Assembly (NCBI GenBank): GCA_902792905.1
Contig: CADBBH010000008.1
Location: 1 to 64,000, forward strand
Source: Oscillospiraceae bacterium
GTDB taxonomy: Bacteria > Bacillota > Clostridia > Oscillospirales > Acutalibacteraceae
Length of the DNA stretch: 64,000 nucleotides
Reading direction: 5' to 3'
Below the pieces are notes generated by a model that did no database searches, was not told where the DNA came from, and saw nothing but the letters and a program-made list of their open reading frames with translations. Position 1 is the stretch's first letter. Each line of letters opens with the position of its first letter. Below, one piece after another: positions 33,759-41,180 of the stretch. The position numbers and the translations under genes were made by a program.

Positions 33759-35033
33759 TTATTTAAGTCCTTCTTCGTCAAACAGGAACGCGCAGTTGAG
33801 AACGAGGTCAACGCCCGCCTCAATGGTCTTGAGTTCAAGATTGTCGGCTGTGTCAAGGCGTGTATGATAATAGCGCGCGGGTGCGGGATCCATCGCCGCG
33901 AAGCAGGTCGCTTTAAGACCCGCCTGGCTCATCGCCGCGGCATCGGATGAACCGAAGAACAGATTCTCATACGGAATATCGAGCCCGCAGAGTTCACCCG
34001 CCTTGTGAACGAATTCGGATACTTCCCTGCTGTTCTGAACGGTGCCGGTCATATCCTTATGATATATGCCCATGAATTCATAGTCCCTGACCGTATCTAG
34101 CGCGATGCAGATAGTTTCAACATCCTTCTCGCCTTTGATTTCGTCAGCGTGCACCTTGCAGAACGCCTTCGCGCCCCTGAGGCCCGCCTCTTCCGAGCCG
34201 GTGCAGACTACCATAACTTCAGTGTTTTCAAAGCGGATATCGTGATCCTGCATGAATCTCGGCACTGCCATTGAAATCAGGCAGCCGGTGAGATTATCAT
34301 TCGCGCCGTCAACTATTCTCTTCTTGTTATAGAAGAGCAGACACCAGAGGAAAAGCGGAATCATGCAGACATTTACTATCGAGAGAATCCAGACGAGCTT
34401 GCTGTCCGCAAAACCGTCTTTGAACGCGAACACGAGGCCGATTACGTTGGTTACAAGCGTGAATACGGCGCCGCCGAGACCCAGACCGATTGATGGAACA
34501 ACGAGCTTCGGTCCGCCCCAGTAGGTGAATCTCCACTCGGGAGCGGAGTCGGCGTGGCCGGTGAATACTATTCTTCTCTTTGTTTCGCCGCTCGCTTTTC
34601 TGACGGCGACAACATTGTGAGAGGTCTTCTTTTTCATAAAGGGATCGAGTGTCTGCTTATAGAGCAGGAACTCGGTGATAACAAAGAAAAACGCGATTAC
34701 AACAAGTGAGACGCCGATTATCGTGAATATCTTCGCCAGATCGGACAGGAAATGCGCCGCGAAGAGCAGCAGTGCGGCAACGGTGCAGCAGCATACGGTC
34801 AGCTGAACCCAGCTCATAAACGCCCAGGGAGCAAGCCTGAAATCCTCAATCTTTACGTCGTCGCAGGTATTTTTAAGCTCATCCGCCATCCACTGCTGGG
34901 CCTCGAGCTCCTTCTCGCTTCCGGCGCAGCGCGGACCGATTTCCTTACATATCTTTTTGATGTTCCTGAGAACATAATTCGAATACATCCTTCTCTCAGA
35001 AGGGTAGTTCTTTACGCTTTCACTTGCTTTCAA
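33759..35033 (-). CDS. M28-family zinc metallopeptidase, membrane-bound
   Basis: 424 residues. An aminopeptidase-type fold is interrupted by four hydrophobic segments (about 75-130 and 185-240), so it is membrane-embedded. Zinc ligands and catalytic residues are visible: GHADSAPE, DGANDNLTG, GSEEAGLRG (Glu pair), LDTV and a late YYHTRLDT His. The fold removes N-terminal amino acids or acts as a carboxypeptidase. It lies directly after a VanY-like peptidase, which suggests a cell-wall or peptide-processing context. Confidence 0.88.
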   Translation of the reverse strand: MKASESVKNYPSERRMYSNYVLRNIKKICKEIGPRCAGSEKELEAQQWMADELKNTCDDVKIEDFRLAPWAFMSWVQLTVCCCTVAALLLFAAHFLSDLAKIFTIIGVSLVVIAFFFVITEFLLYKQTLDPFMKKKTSHNVVAVRKASGETKRRIVFTGHADSAPEWRFTYWGGPKLVVPSIGLGLGGAVFTLVTNVIGLVFAFKDGFADSKLVWILSIVNVCMIPLFLWCLLFYNKKRIVDGANDNLTGCLISMAVPRFMQDHDIRFENTEVMVVCTGSEEAGLRGAKAFCKVHADEIKGEKDVETICIALDTVRDYEFMGIYHKDMTGTVQNSREVSEFVHKAGELCGLDIPYENLFFGSSDAAAMSQAGLKATCFAAMDPAPARYYHTRLDTADNLELKTIEAGVDLVLNCAFLFDEEGLK

Positions 35034-35063
35034 GATTCCACTTCCTTTTCATCTTATTCTCTT

Positions 35064-36140
35064 TTATCGGGGAGTTTTGCCGAGATATTCTTCAAGGCAG
35101 AGGCCGCTCGCCTTGATTTTTTTGGCGTTTTCGATTCCGACATAGCGCCAGTGCCACGGTTCATAGATTATTTCCGTTATCGCTTCCTTATCCTTGGGAT
35201 AGCGCAGGATGAAGCCGTAATCCTGGGCGTGAGCCATAAGCCACTTGAACGCCTTGGAATTCTCAAAGCTCTGCTCGAGCGAGATTATATCCATCGCGAG
35301 GCCGGCATTGTGTTCGCTTGTGCCGGGAGGCAGAATAATCTTAGCCGCCGCCTGAGTCGCCGCAACTCTGTTATAGCCCTGACTTATATATTTATTGATT
35401 TTATTCTCAAAATTATTCTTCTGAAGCTCGTATGAGCGGTAACCCGAGACGGTGGTCAGATAAATGCCGTCCTTCGCGGCCGCCTGATACATTTCGTTAT
35501 AGTGGGGCGCGACTCTGTAATCGAGATACTTGCTGTTATTGTCGCCGGTGACGGAATGGGCAAGTTGCGGCTTATAGTCCCTGCGGATGATATAATGCCT
35601 GTTGACAAGCACCATCTGCCAGTTGGCATCCGTAATCTCAATATATGTCGGGTTGAATCCCGCGTAGGAGTATTCATAAGTCCCTGCGGCAGCCGTGGTC
35701 GATGCGGGCTTCGCGCTTGTCGGGGTTGTTGCTGACGGCTTTGCGGGAGTTGTAGGCGCCGTCTTTGTTGTTGACGCTGTTTCGCTCGCTTTCGCAGTCG
35801 TTTCTTTTTTGCCGAAAAACGAGCGCTTCGTCGAAGCGGTTACGGACTCTGTGGTGTTAATCACCTGAGTAACGCTCGAAATGGTATTGTCAATCGCCGA
35901 AGTTATATCGGAGATGACACTGCTGCCGGCCTCTGCAGGAATCTCCTGCGTTTCGGGATTGGCAGTAATCTCCGGCTCCTGCGAAAAACTGTTCTCCTGC
36001 GAAGAATAGCCGGAGTTCATATCCGTTTCACTGTCAATATCAAGCTTCGGCGCTGAGGGCTTCAGGGTTTTGACAACCGCCAGAACAATCAGCCCGATTG
36101 CGAGCACGGCTACTGCCGCGGTCCAGATATTTTTTATCAT
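35064..36140 (-). CDS. D-alanyl-D-alanine carboxypeptidase (VanY/M15B family)
   Basis: 358 residues from the ATG at 36140 (AGAGGT upstream; the earlier frame runs into the transferase gene). N-terminal anchor (WTAAVAVLAIGLIVLAVV), a Ser/Thr/Pro-rich linker (about 40-170) with repeated TTPAKPSATTPTSAKP, then the M15B domain. Metal and catalytic motifs are SGYRSYELQ, GTSEHNAGLAMDI (His and Asp ligands), and EPWHWRYVG (Glu base and His ligand). It trims D-Ala from peptidoglycan. There are no van regulators or ligases nearby, so this is housekeeping rather than resistance. Confidence 0.9.
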   Translation of the reverse strand: MIKNIWTAAVAVLAIGLIVLAVVKTLKPSAPKLDIDSETDMNSGYSSQENSFSQEPEITANPETQEIPAEAGSSVISDITSAIDNTISSVTQVINTTESVTASTKRSFFGKKETTAKASETASTTKTAPTTPAKPSATTPTSAKPASTTAAAGTYEYSYAGFNPTYIEITDANWQMVLVNRHYIIRRDYKPQLAHSVTGDNNSKYLDYRVAPHYNEMYQAAAKDGIYLTTVSGYRSYELQKNNFENKINKYISQGYNRVAATQAAAKIILPPGTSEHNAGLAMDIISLEQSFENSKAFKWLMAHAQDYGFILRYPKDKEAITEIIYEPWHWRYVGIENAKKIKASGLCLEEYLGKTPR

Positions 36141-36144
36141 AGTT

Positions 36145-36729
36145 TTACCTCTTATCCGATTTGTCTCTGCCCTCGACGACATCTCTGCCGGTGAGCACTG
36201 CAAAAACGGTTCTGAACATAATCTTTATATCAAGCATTATTGTATGCTTCTCTACATACTGCCGGTCAAATTCCGCCTTTTCCTCATCGGTCAGGTTATC
36301 CCTGCCGTTAATCTGGGCAAGGCCGGTCATACCCGGTCGCACGGAATAGACATTGTATTTCTCGCGAAGCTCCCTGATTTCCTTCTCCTCGGGAATCAGC
36401 GGGCGCGGACCGACGAAACTCATCTTTCCCGTGAGAATATTCACGAGCTGCGGGAATTCATCAATGCTCGTCTTGCGCAGGAATCTGCCGCTCTTTGTTA
36501 TGCAGTCCCCCGATTCCTCGAGATTTCCGCTCGCTACGTTCCGAGTGCCGTTTTTCATGGTCCTGAACTTATAGATATTGAATAATTCGTTGCCCATGCC
36601 GACTCTCGGCTGGCTGAAAATCACAGGCACGCCGTCATCGATAATGATAATCAGAGAGACTATCAGAAACAGCGGCGAGAGAACAATCAGCAGTATTAAG
36701 CTCGCGAAGAAATCGAAAAATCTTTTCAT
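36145..36729 (-). CDS. Undecaprenyl-phosphate sugar phosphotransferase (monotopic PGT)
   Basis: 194 residues, the minimal-size class. A re-entrant helix (KRFFDFFASLILLIVLSPLFLIVSL) is followed by FSQPRVGMGNELFNIYKFRTM, the DE-type catalytic pair in TSIDEFPQL, and FVGPRPLIPEE. It transfers a sugar-1-phosphate to polyprenol phosphate to begin a surface polysaccharide or glycan. No other glycosyltransferases are in the window, so its product is unknown. Adjacent to the VanY-like gene. Confidence 0.93.
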   Translation of the reverse strand: MKRFFDFFASLILLIVLSPLFLIVSLIIIIDDGVPVIFSQPRVGMGNELFNIYKFRTMKNGTRNVASGNLEESGDCITKSGRFLRKTSIDEFPQLVNILTGKMSFVGPRPLIPEEKEIRELREKYNVYSVRPGMTGLAQINGRDNLTDEEKAEFDRQYVEKHTIMLDIKIMFRTVFAVLTGRDVVEGRDKSDKR

Positions 36730-37314
36730 CTAAAACCTCAGATCATTTTTCAAAAGAACCGCCCTTGCCGGTGCGCCTTCCAGACCGTCAAACTTAACGG
36801 GAGGTGCAAAAAGAAAATAAGTTCCAGGGGTTACTTTGTTTAAATCAAGGCATTCCGCAATAAAAACATCCTTTTTGAAAAATGCGGTGTGCACTGCAGC
36901 CTCTTCGCCTTTGCAGCTTACGGAAAGCGAATCAATACCCGCAAGCAATATTCCTCTGTCTGCTGCAGCCTGTGCCCCTTCGGGGGAAAAATATGCTTTA
37001 CCCCCGCCTTTGATAAGAAGCCTCTCGCATAGGGGTATTCTTTCAACGGCTTCCTGGTTGATTTCACCGTTTGCCTCCCATACAAGGCATTCACCTATAA
37101 ACGGCTTCAGCCCCAGCTGATCAATGGATTTGCCATTCTCAACAAAATGGAGGGGTGCATCTATATGGGTTCCGGTATGCACACAGGCAGAAACACAGGA
37201 AAGAGTATATATATCGCCGTTTTTGTAATCCGCCGTTTTCTCAGATTTCGGCAGAGGATCCCCGGGATATACGGGGCAGGAAAAGAACGGCACGGATATA
37301 TCAATTATTTCCAT
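36730..37314 (-). CDS. Cyclase family protein (kynurenine formamidase-like)
   Basis: 194 residues. The metal-binding motif HTGTHIDAPLHFVENG (His, His, Asp) is diagnostic. ISVPFFSCPVYPGDPLP begins the protein. Family members hydrolyse formyl or lactam bonds, for example formylkynurenine; the tryptophan pathway is not evident here. It abuts the transferase gene and starts 3 bp after prfB. Confidence 0.88.
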   Translation of the reverse strand: MEIIDISVPFFSCPVYPGDPLPKSEKTADYKNGDIYTLSCVSACVHTGTHIDAPLHFVENGKSIDQLGLKPFIGECLVWEANGEINQEAVERIPLCERLLIKGGGKAYFSPEGAQAAADRGILLAGIDSLSVSCKGEEAAVHTAFFKKDVFIAECLDLNKVTPGTYFLFAPPVKFDGLEGAPARAVLLKNDLRF

Positions 37315-37317
37315 ATA

Positions 37318-38436
37318 TCAGCCCTGCTGTGATTTAAGGGATTCCATTTTAAGATATGCGTTTATGAATCCGTCGATGTCGCCGTCCATAACAGCCTGGA
37401 TATTGCCCATTTCAAAGCCGGTGCGGTGGTCTTTGGCGAGGGTGTAGGGCATAAAGACATAGGAGCGAATCTGGCTGCCCCAGGCAATTTCCCTCTGCTC
37501 GCCCTTGATATCACCTATCTTGTCGAGATGCTCTCTCTCCTTGATTTCAATGAGCTTTGAGCGCAGCATCTTCATGGCGACTTCCCTGTTCTGATGCTGG
37601 CTTCTCTCAACCTGGCAGGCGCAGACGATGCCGGTCGGAATATGCGTAATTCTGACGGCTGACGAGGTCTTGTTGACCTTCTGTCCGCCGGCGCCGCTCG
37701 AGCGGTAATAATCTATTTTAAGATCGTCGGGATTGATTTCAACCTCAACCGTGTCATCAATTTCGGGCATAACCTCAAGGGAGGCAAACGATGTGTGCCT
37801 TCTGCCCGAAGCGTCAAACGGGGAGATACGGACAAGGCGGTGAACGCCCATTTCGCCCTTCAGGTAGCCGTAGGCGTTTTCTCCCTCAATGCGCAGAACG
37901 GCGGATTTGAGGCCCGCCTCATCGCCGTCGAGGAAATCTATCATGCTGACCGAGAAACCGCGCTTCTCAGCCCAGTGCTGATACATACGCACGAGCATCT
38001 GGTTCCAGTCCTGCGCCTCTGTTCCGCCGGCGCCCGCGTGGAAGGTAAGGATGGCGGGGCTGTTATCATATTCGCCCGAGAGCAGGGTGCTGAGAGTCAT
38101 ATCCTCGAGCTTCTTAATAAAGCTGTCGGAAGCCTCCTTGCACTCGTCAAACATATCGAGATCCTCCGCCTCATCGGCGAGCTCGATAAGCACGAGAGCG
38201 TCGTCATACTCGGCCGAGAGATTCTCATAGGCCTTGATTTTATTTTTGAGCTGGGTGATTCTCTGCTGAACCTTCTGCGAATTCTCAACATCATTCCAGA
38301 AGCCCTCCGCTTCGGTCTGCTTCTCGAGATCCGCCGCTTCGGCGCTCATTTTTTCGATGCCGAGCGCCTCGCCGAGCTGCTTGAGCTTTTCGGCGTAATC
38401 GGTCAGTGCGAGTCTTAATTCTTCAAACTGTAACAT
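37318..38436 (-). CDS. prfB: Peptide chain release factor 2
   Basis: 372 residues in one frame. It recognises UGA and UAA stops. FHAGAGGTEAQDW, the GGQ loop [21 protein letters not shown], and a peptide-anticodon region near MGVHRLVRISPFDASGRRHTSFAS are present. Frame MLQFEELRLAL is open from the first codon, so there is no in-frame TGA and no programmed frameshift near codon 25, unlike E. coli. A TTTACA-17-TATAAT promoter lies at 38526-38498. It heads a six-gene operon of envelope and peptidase genes. Confidence 0.97.
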   Translation of the reverse strand: MLQFEELRLALTDYAEKLKQLGEALGIEKMSAEAADLEKQTEAEGFWNDVENSQKVQQRITQLKNKIKAYENLSAEYDDALVLIELADEAEDLDMFDECKEASDSFIKKLEDMTLSTLLSGEYDNSPAILTFHAGAGGTEAQDWNQMLVRMYQHWAEKRGFSVSMIDFLDGDEAGLKSAVLRIEGENAYGYLKGEMGVHRLVRISPFDASGRRHTSFASLEVMPEIDDTVEVEINPDDLKIDYYRSSGAGGQKVNKTSSAVRITHIPTGIVCACQVERSQHQNREVAMKMLRSKLIEIKEREHLDKIGDIKGEQREIAWGSQIRSYVFMPYTLAKDHRTGFEMGNIQAVMDGDIDGFINAYLKMESLKSQQG

Positions 38437-38497
38437 AAATCAAGCAAGGCTGTTGCGCCTTTCCTTTCTCACAGAAATCATAATTTATCAATTATAT

Positions 38498-38526
38498 ATT
38501 ATATAATAGAATATATGAAATGTAAA
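38498..38526 (-). promoter_or_regulatory. Promoter of the prfB operon
   Basis: Minus-strand TTTACA (38526-38521), 17 bp, TATAAT (38503-38498, consensus). The leader to the prfB ATG would be about 55 nt. Confidence 0.75.
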
Positions 38527-38548
38527 GGAATAATTTGTGAATAAGCTC

Positions 38549-38577
38549 TTGACACTTGCCAGTGACAAATCTATAAT
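38549..38577 (+). promoter_or_regulatory. Consensus sigma-70 promoter of the zinc-ribbon gene
   Basis: TTGACA (38549-38554), exactly 17 bp, TATAAT (38572-38577): a perfect match in both hexamers. It is divergent from the prfB promoter 22 bp away. Confidence 0.9.
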
Positions 38578-38611
38578 TGAACTATCATATTATGTGAAAT
38601 GAGGAAAGAAT

Positions 38612-39130
38612 ATGCCGATAGTTGAAGCAAAGTGCCCAAATTGCGGAGCAAAATTATCTGTTGATAACGAAAAGGATGCGGCTGTCTGTGAATTCTGCGG
38701 AACACCGTATATCGTAGAAAAAGCAATAGCTGGAGCTATATCAAACAGCACAATTAATAATTCAGTAATCAATGTTTATAATAACGATGAGAATAAGCAG
38801 GAAAAAGAATTATCTGACGAAGAACTCTATGCACGTTATCTTGCAGAGTATAAAGCTATAAAAAAAGATATTAGAAAGAGTAAACTAAAACATTTTCTTG
38901 CAGGCGTAATCTTGGCTGTTATATGTGCAATACTCTTCATTATCGGCCTGGCTCTTGATAAGGAAAACAAAGCCGCCTTGTGGCTTTTAATAGGTGGCGG
39001 TATGGGTGCTCCTGCATTTTTTATCGCAGGTTTACAATCTCTTATAAGAACAACAGAATCCGACGCAAGACGATTCAGAAAGCTCAACGATGCATACGAA
39101 AACGCACATCTCAAAAAGAAATTCAAATAA
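38612..39130 (+). CDS. Zinc-ribbon membrane protein, unknown function
   Basis: 172 residues. N-terminal zinc ribbon CPNCGAKLSVDNEKDAAVCEFCG, then a short Asn/Ser-rich segment (ISNSTINNSVINVYNN), a charged helix, and two transmembrane segments (LAGVILAVICAILFIIGLAL and ALWLLIGGGMGAPAFFIAGL). The tail is basic (KLNDAYENAHLKKKFK). Codon use is much more AT-rich than in neighbours, and the promoter is perfectly consensus, so it may be a recent acquisition. Ends with its own terminator. Function unknown. Confidence 0.85.
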   Translation: MPIVEAKCPNCGAKLSVDNEKDAAVCEFCGTPYIVEKAIAGAISNSTINNSVINVYNNDENKQEKELSDEELYARYLAEYKAIKKDIRKSKLKHFLAGVILAVICAILFIIGLALDKENKAALWLLIGGGMGAPAFFIAGLQSLIRTTESDARRFRKLNDAYENAHLKKKFK

Positions 39131-39140
39131 AGAAAAGGCA

Positions 39141-39171
39141 AAACTCGCGGGGAATAAATCCTCGCGAGTTT
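39141..39171 (+). terminator. Terminator of the zinc-ribbon gene
   Basis: AAACTCGCG pairs with CGCGAGTTT across an 11-13 bp stem with one mismatch, followed by TATTTATG. It begins 11 bp past the stop codon. Confidence 0.8.
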
Positions 39172-39200
39172 ATTTATGTATTCTCTGCAAAAGTATTGTC

Positions 39201-39409
39201 GGGGCGCCGGAGTCGTCGCCCCCTACGATGCCTTCCCCTTGAGGGGAAGGTGTCTGCGAAGCAGACGGATGAGGTGTATATACCCACCGCTTGCGGCAAC
39301 CTACAGTATTCATTATTCGTTTATATGCTCCGCATATCCTTGAATTCGCCCACACCCGTCACGGCTTATATCCTTTTCGCCGTGCCACCCTCTCCGATCG
39401 TGGAGAGGG
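39201..39409. repeat. Cluster of seven short GC-rich hairpins (MITE/REP-like)
   Basis: About 210 bp with no gene. Perfect or near-perfect stems: GGGGCG/CGCCCC (39201-39222), CCTTCCCC-TTGA-GGGGAAGG (39231-39250), GTCTGC-GAA-GCAGAC (39252-39266), CCGC-TT-GCGG (39287-39296), ATATGC-TCC-GCATAT (39323-39337), CACGGC/GCCGTG (39360-39384), CCCTCTCC/GGAGAGGG (39388-39409). Similar GGATGAGGTG-linked hairpins are, from memory, dispersed in gut Clostridia genomes. No transposase is present. Confidence 0.8.
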
Positions 39410-39424
39410 CTACAAGAGGTTTTA

Positions 39425-41122
39425 TCAGTTTATAAAATCAATATCTCTGTGGTAAATATCCCTGCCGAGGGCTGGTTTGATATAGGAGACCTTCAGGACG
39501 CTGTGGCCTTCGGGTATGCCGCCGGGGCAGCTGAGCGTCATGGTTTTTCCGGGAGCAACCGCTCTGACTGCGGGCAGCTTCAGTCTGACGGAATTCAGCT
39601 TTACATCGAGTATGACGACGGCCGATTTCTCCGAGAGATTGGTGATAACGAGACTTCCGTCTTTATTGATACAGCCCGGGGCGCAGTCCGAAAAATCGGC
39701 GGCAACGCTTCTGTAGGGCGCTCTCGAGTAGTTGAACTGCGGATACGCCTTGTCCGAGCGGACATTCATTCTTTTATCTGCGAAGAGCAGAGTCTTCACA
39801 AGGCTGAAGCCGTAGGGATCCTTGGCGTAGCAGCCGTGATATTCATCCTTGATGAACCAGGTGTGCTCCGGCAGATAGCAGCTCGTGGCGTCTATCTGCA
39901 TCGAGGGGGCAAGATGCCTGTGGCTTCTGTTCGCGCAGACCGTGTAAGCGGGCTTATAGCTGTCGGGGAAACATTTTTCGGCATCCGAGCAGACGGCTCC
40001 GCTCGTCCTCCGGGCATCGAGAAGCATATCGGCGAGTTTTTCGCCGCCGAAAGCGGTATAATCCACATAATTGCAGATTATCGAAACATTTATTCCGCGC
40101 TTCATACAGGCGAGGAAGTTGCTGCGGTAATTCTTCATAACGTTATAGTGGATGATGTCGCTCTTCCTGATTATCTCCCTGTTTGCCTTCTTATCGAGGA
40201 ACATCGGCTTGAGCTCGGTATAATCCTCGGGAGTCAGCAAATCCCAGAGACTGCCCCAGGTGAGTGGCATTTCCCTGATTTCTTTGAGAAAAGCTTCAAC
40301 AACCGGCTCAAGGCGGCTTAAATCAAGATTGCGCAGAACGGGAGCGAGATTCGTTTCCGCTCCGATTAAGCTCTCGGCGAGGGCGATGAGGCTCCTTGTG
40401 CAGAATTCGGTCTCTCCGAGGAAGAATCTGCGGGTAAAGGAGGTCCCTCCGAGGGCGGGGACATCGAGAGTCGCATTATTTACGGGTGCCGTATCTTTGA
40501 AAAGAGAGAGGTAAGCGCCGGTGATGAATCCGCCGTAGCTCATGCCGAAAATATTGACTTTCCTGCTGCCGGTGAAATTTATTACATCCTTTACGTATCT
40601 GTTCAGCTCCTGCGCGCAGTCATATGCGCCCATCCTGAAATCATACTGGAAGAGGAACACGTTGTCTCTGCCGGTTTTTTCAGCGCAGTAAGCGCATAAT
40701 TCGGGTTCGTTGATTTCATCGGGAGCGTTGTCGAGCAGATAACCGTAGCTCGAAATCGCGGGGTCATTGGGATAATGGACGATATCGTATTTTGACGAGC
40801 CGTCGGGATTCGTATACATCTTCTCGAGGATTATCTCTCCGCCGACCGCAACGGTAACTCCCAGAGGAGCGCCGTTTCCGAGCAGGAATGCCGCGAGGCA
40901 TCTGATGAAATTCGGGAAATCCCTCAATGTCTGACCGAGAGCGTCGCCGACGCCGAAGGGCCAGATGGTTTTCTGCGAATCGGTGCCGTAGTTTTCATAA
41001 AGATTTCCGGAAGAATATCCGCTGACGATTATTACCGGATAATCCTGCTTCTGCGCGAACGCAGGCATCGCGCAAAGCGCAATTATTATCAGAGTAAGAA
41101 CAACGCACGTTGCTTTCTTCAT
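39425..41122 (-). CDS. Secreted alpha/beta-hydrolase, lipase-like
   Basis: 565 residues with a cleavable signal peptide (KKATCVVLTLIIIALCAMPAFA). The nucleophile elbow is IFGMSYGGFITGAYLSLF (GxSxG, about residue 195). A plausible acid/His is harder to place; RSHRHLAPSMQID near 405 contains candidate His residues. The pattern PVIIVSGYSSGNLYENYG at the mature N-terminus is a typical lipase/acyltransferase first strand with oxyanion loop. Substrate unknown; a lipid or ester outside the cell is likely. Single gene. Confidence 0.78.
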   Translation of the reverse strand: MKKATCVVLTLIIIALCAMPAFAQKQDYPVIIVSGYSSGNLYENYGTDSQKTIWPFGVGDALGQTLRDFPNFIRCLAAFLLGNGAPLGVTVAVGGEIILEKMYTNPDGSSKYDIVHYPNDPAISSYGYLLDNAPDEINEPELCAYCAEKTGRDNVFLFQYDFRMGAYDCAQELNRYVKDVINFTGSRKVNIFGMSYGGFITGAYLSLFKDTAPVNNATLDVPALGGTSFTRRFFLGETEFCTRSLIALAESLIGAETNLAPVLRNLDLSRLEPVVEAFLKEIREMPLTWGSLWDLLTPEDYTELKPMFLDKKANREIIRKSDIIHYNVMKNYRSNFLACMKRGINVSIICNYVDYTAFGGEKLADMLLDARRTSGAVCSDAEKCFPDSYKPAYTVCANRSHRHLAPSMQIDATSCYLPEHTWFIKDEYHGCYAKDPYGFSLVKTLLFADKRMNVRSDKAYPQFNYSRAPYRSVAADFSDCAPGCINKDGSLVITNLSEKSAVVILDVKLNSVRLKLPAVRAVAPGKTMTLSCPGGIPEGHSVLKVSYIKPALGRDIYHRDIDFIN

Positions 41123-41148
41123 TTTGCATCTCCTGGATTCAATATTTA

Positions 41149-41170
41149 CCGCCCGCTTTCCGGCGGGCGG
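41149..41170 (-). terminator. Hairpin downstream of the P-type-ATPase-like gene
   Basis: CCGCCCGC (41149-41156) pairs with GCGGGCGG (41163-41170). The sequence that follows on the minus strand is AT-rich but lacks a full T-run. Confidence 0.6.
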
Positions 41171-41180
41171 ATATTAATTA

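Noticed and set aside
35064-36140. Vancomycin-resistance operon (VanY here, VanX at 56297)
   Set aside because: The two genes are 20 kb apart and no vanH/A/R/S genes are seen; housekeeping peptidases are more likely.
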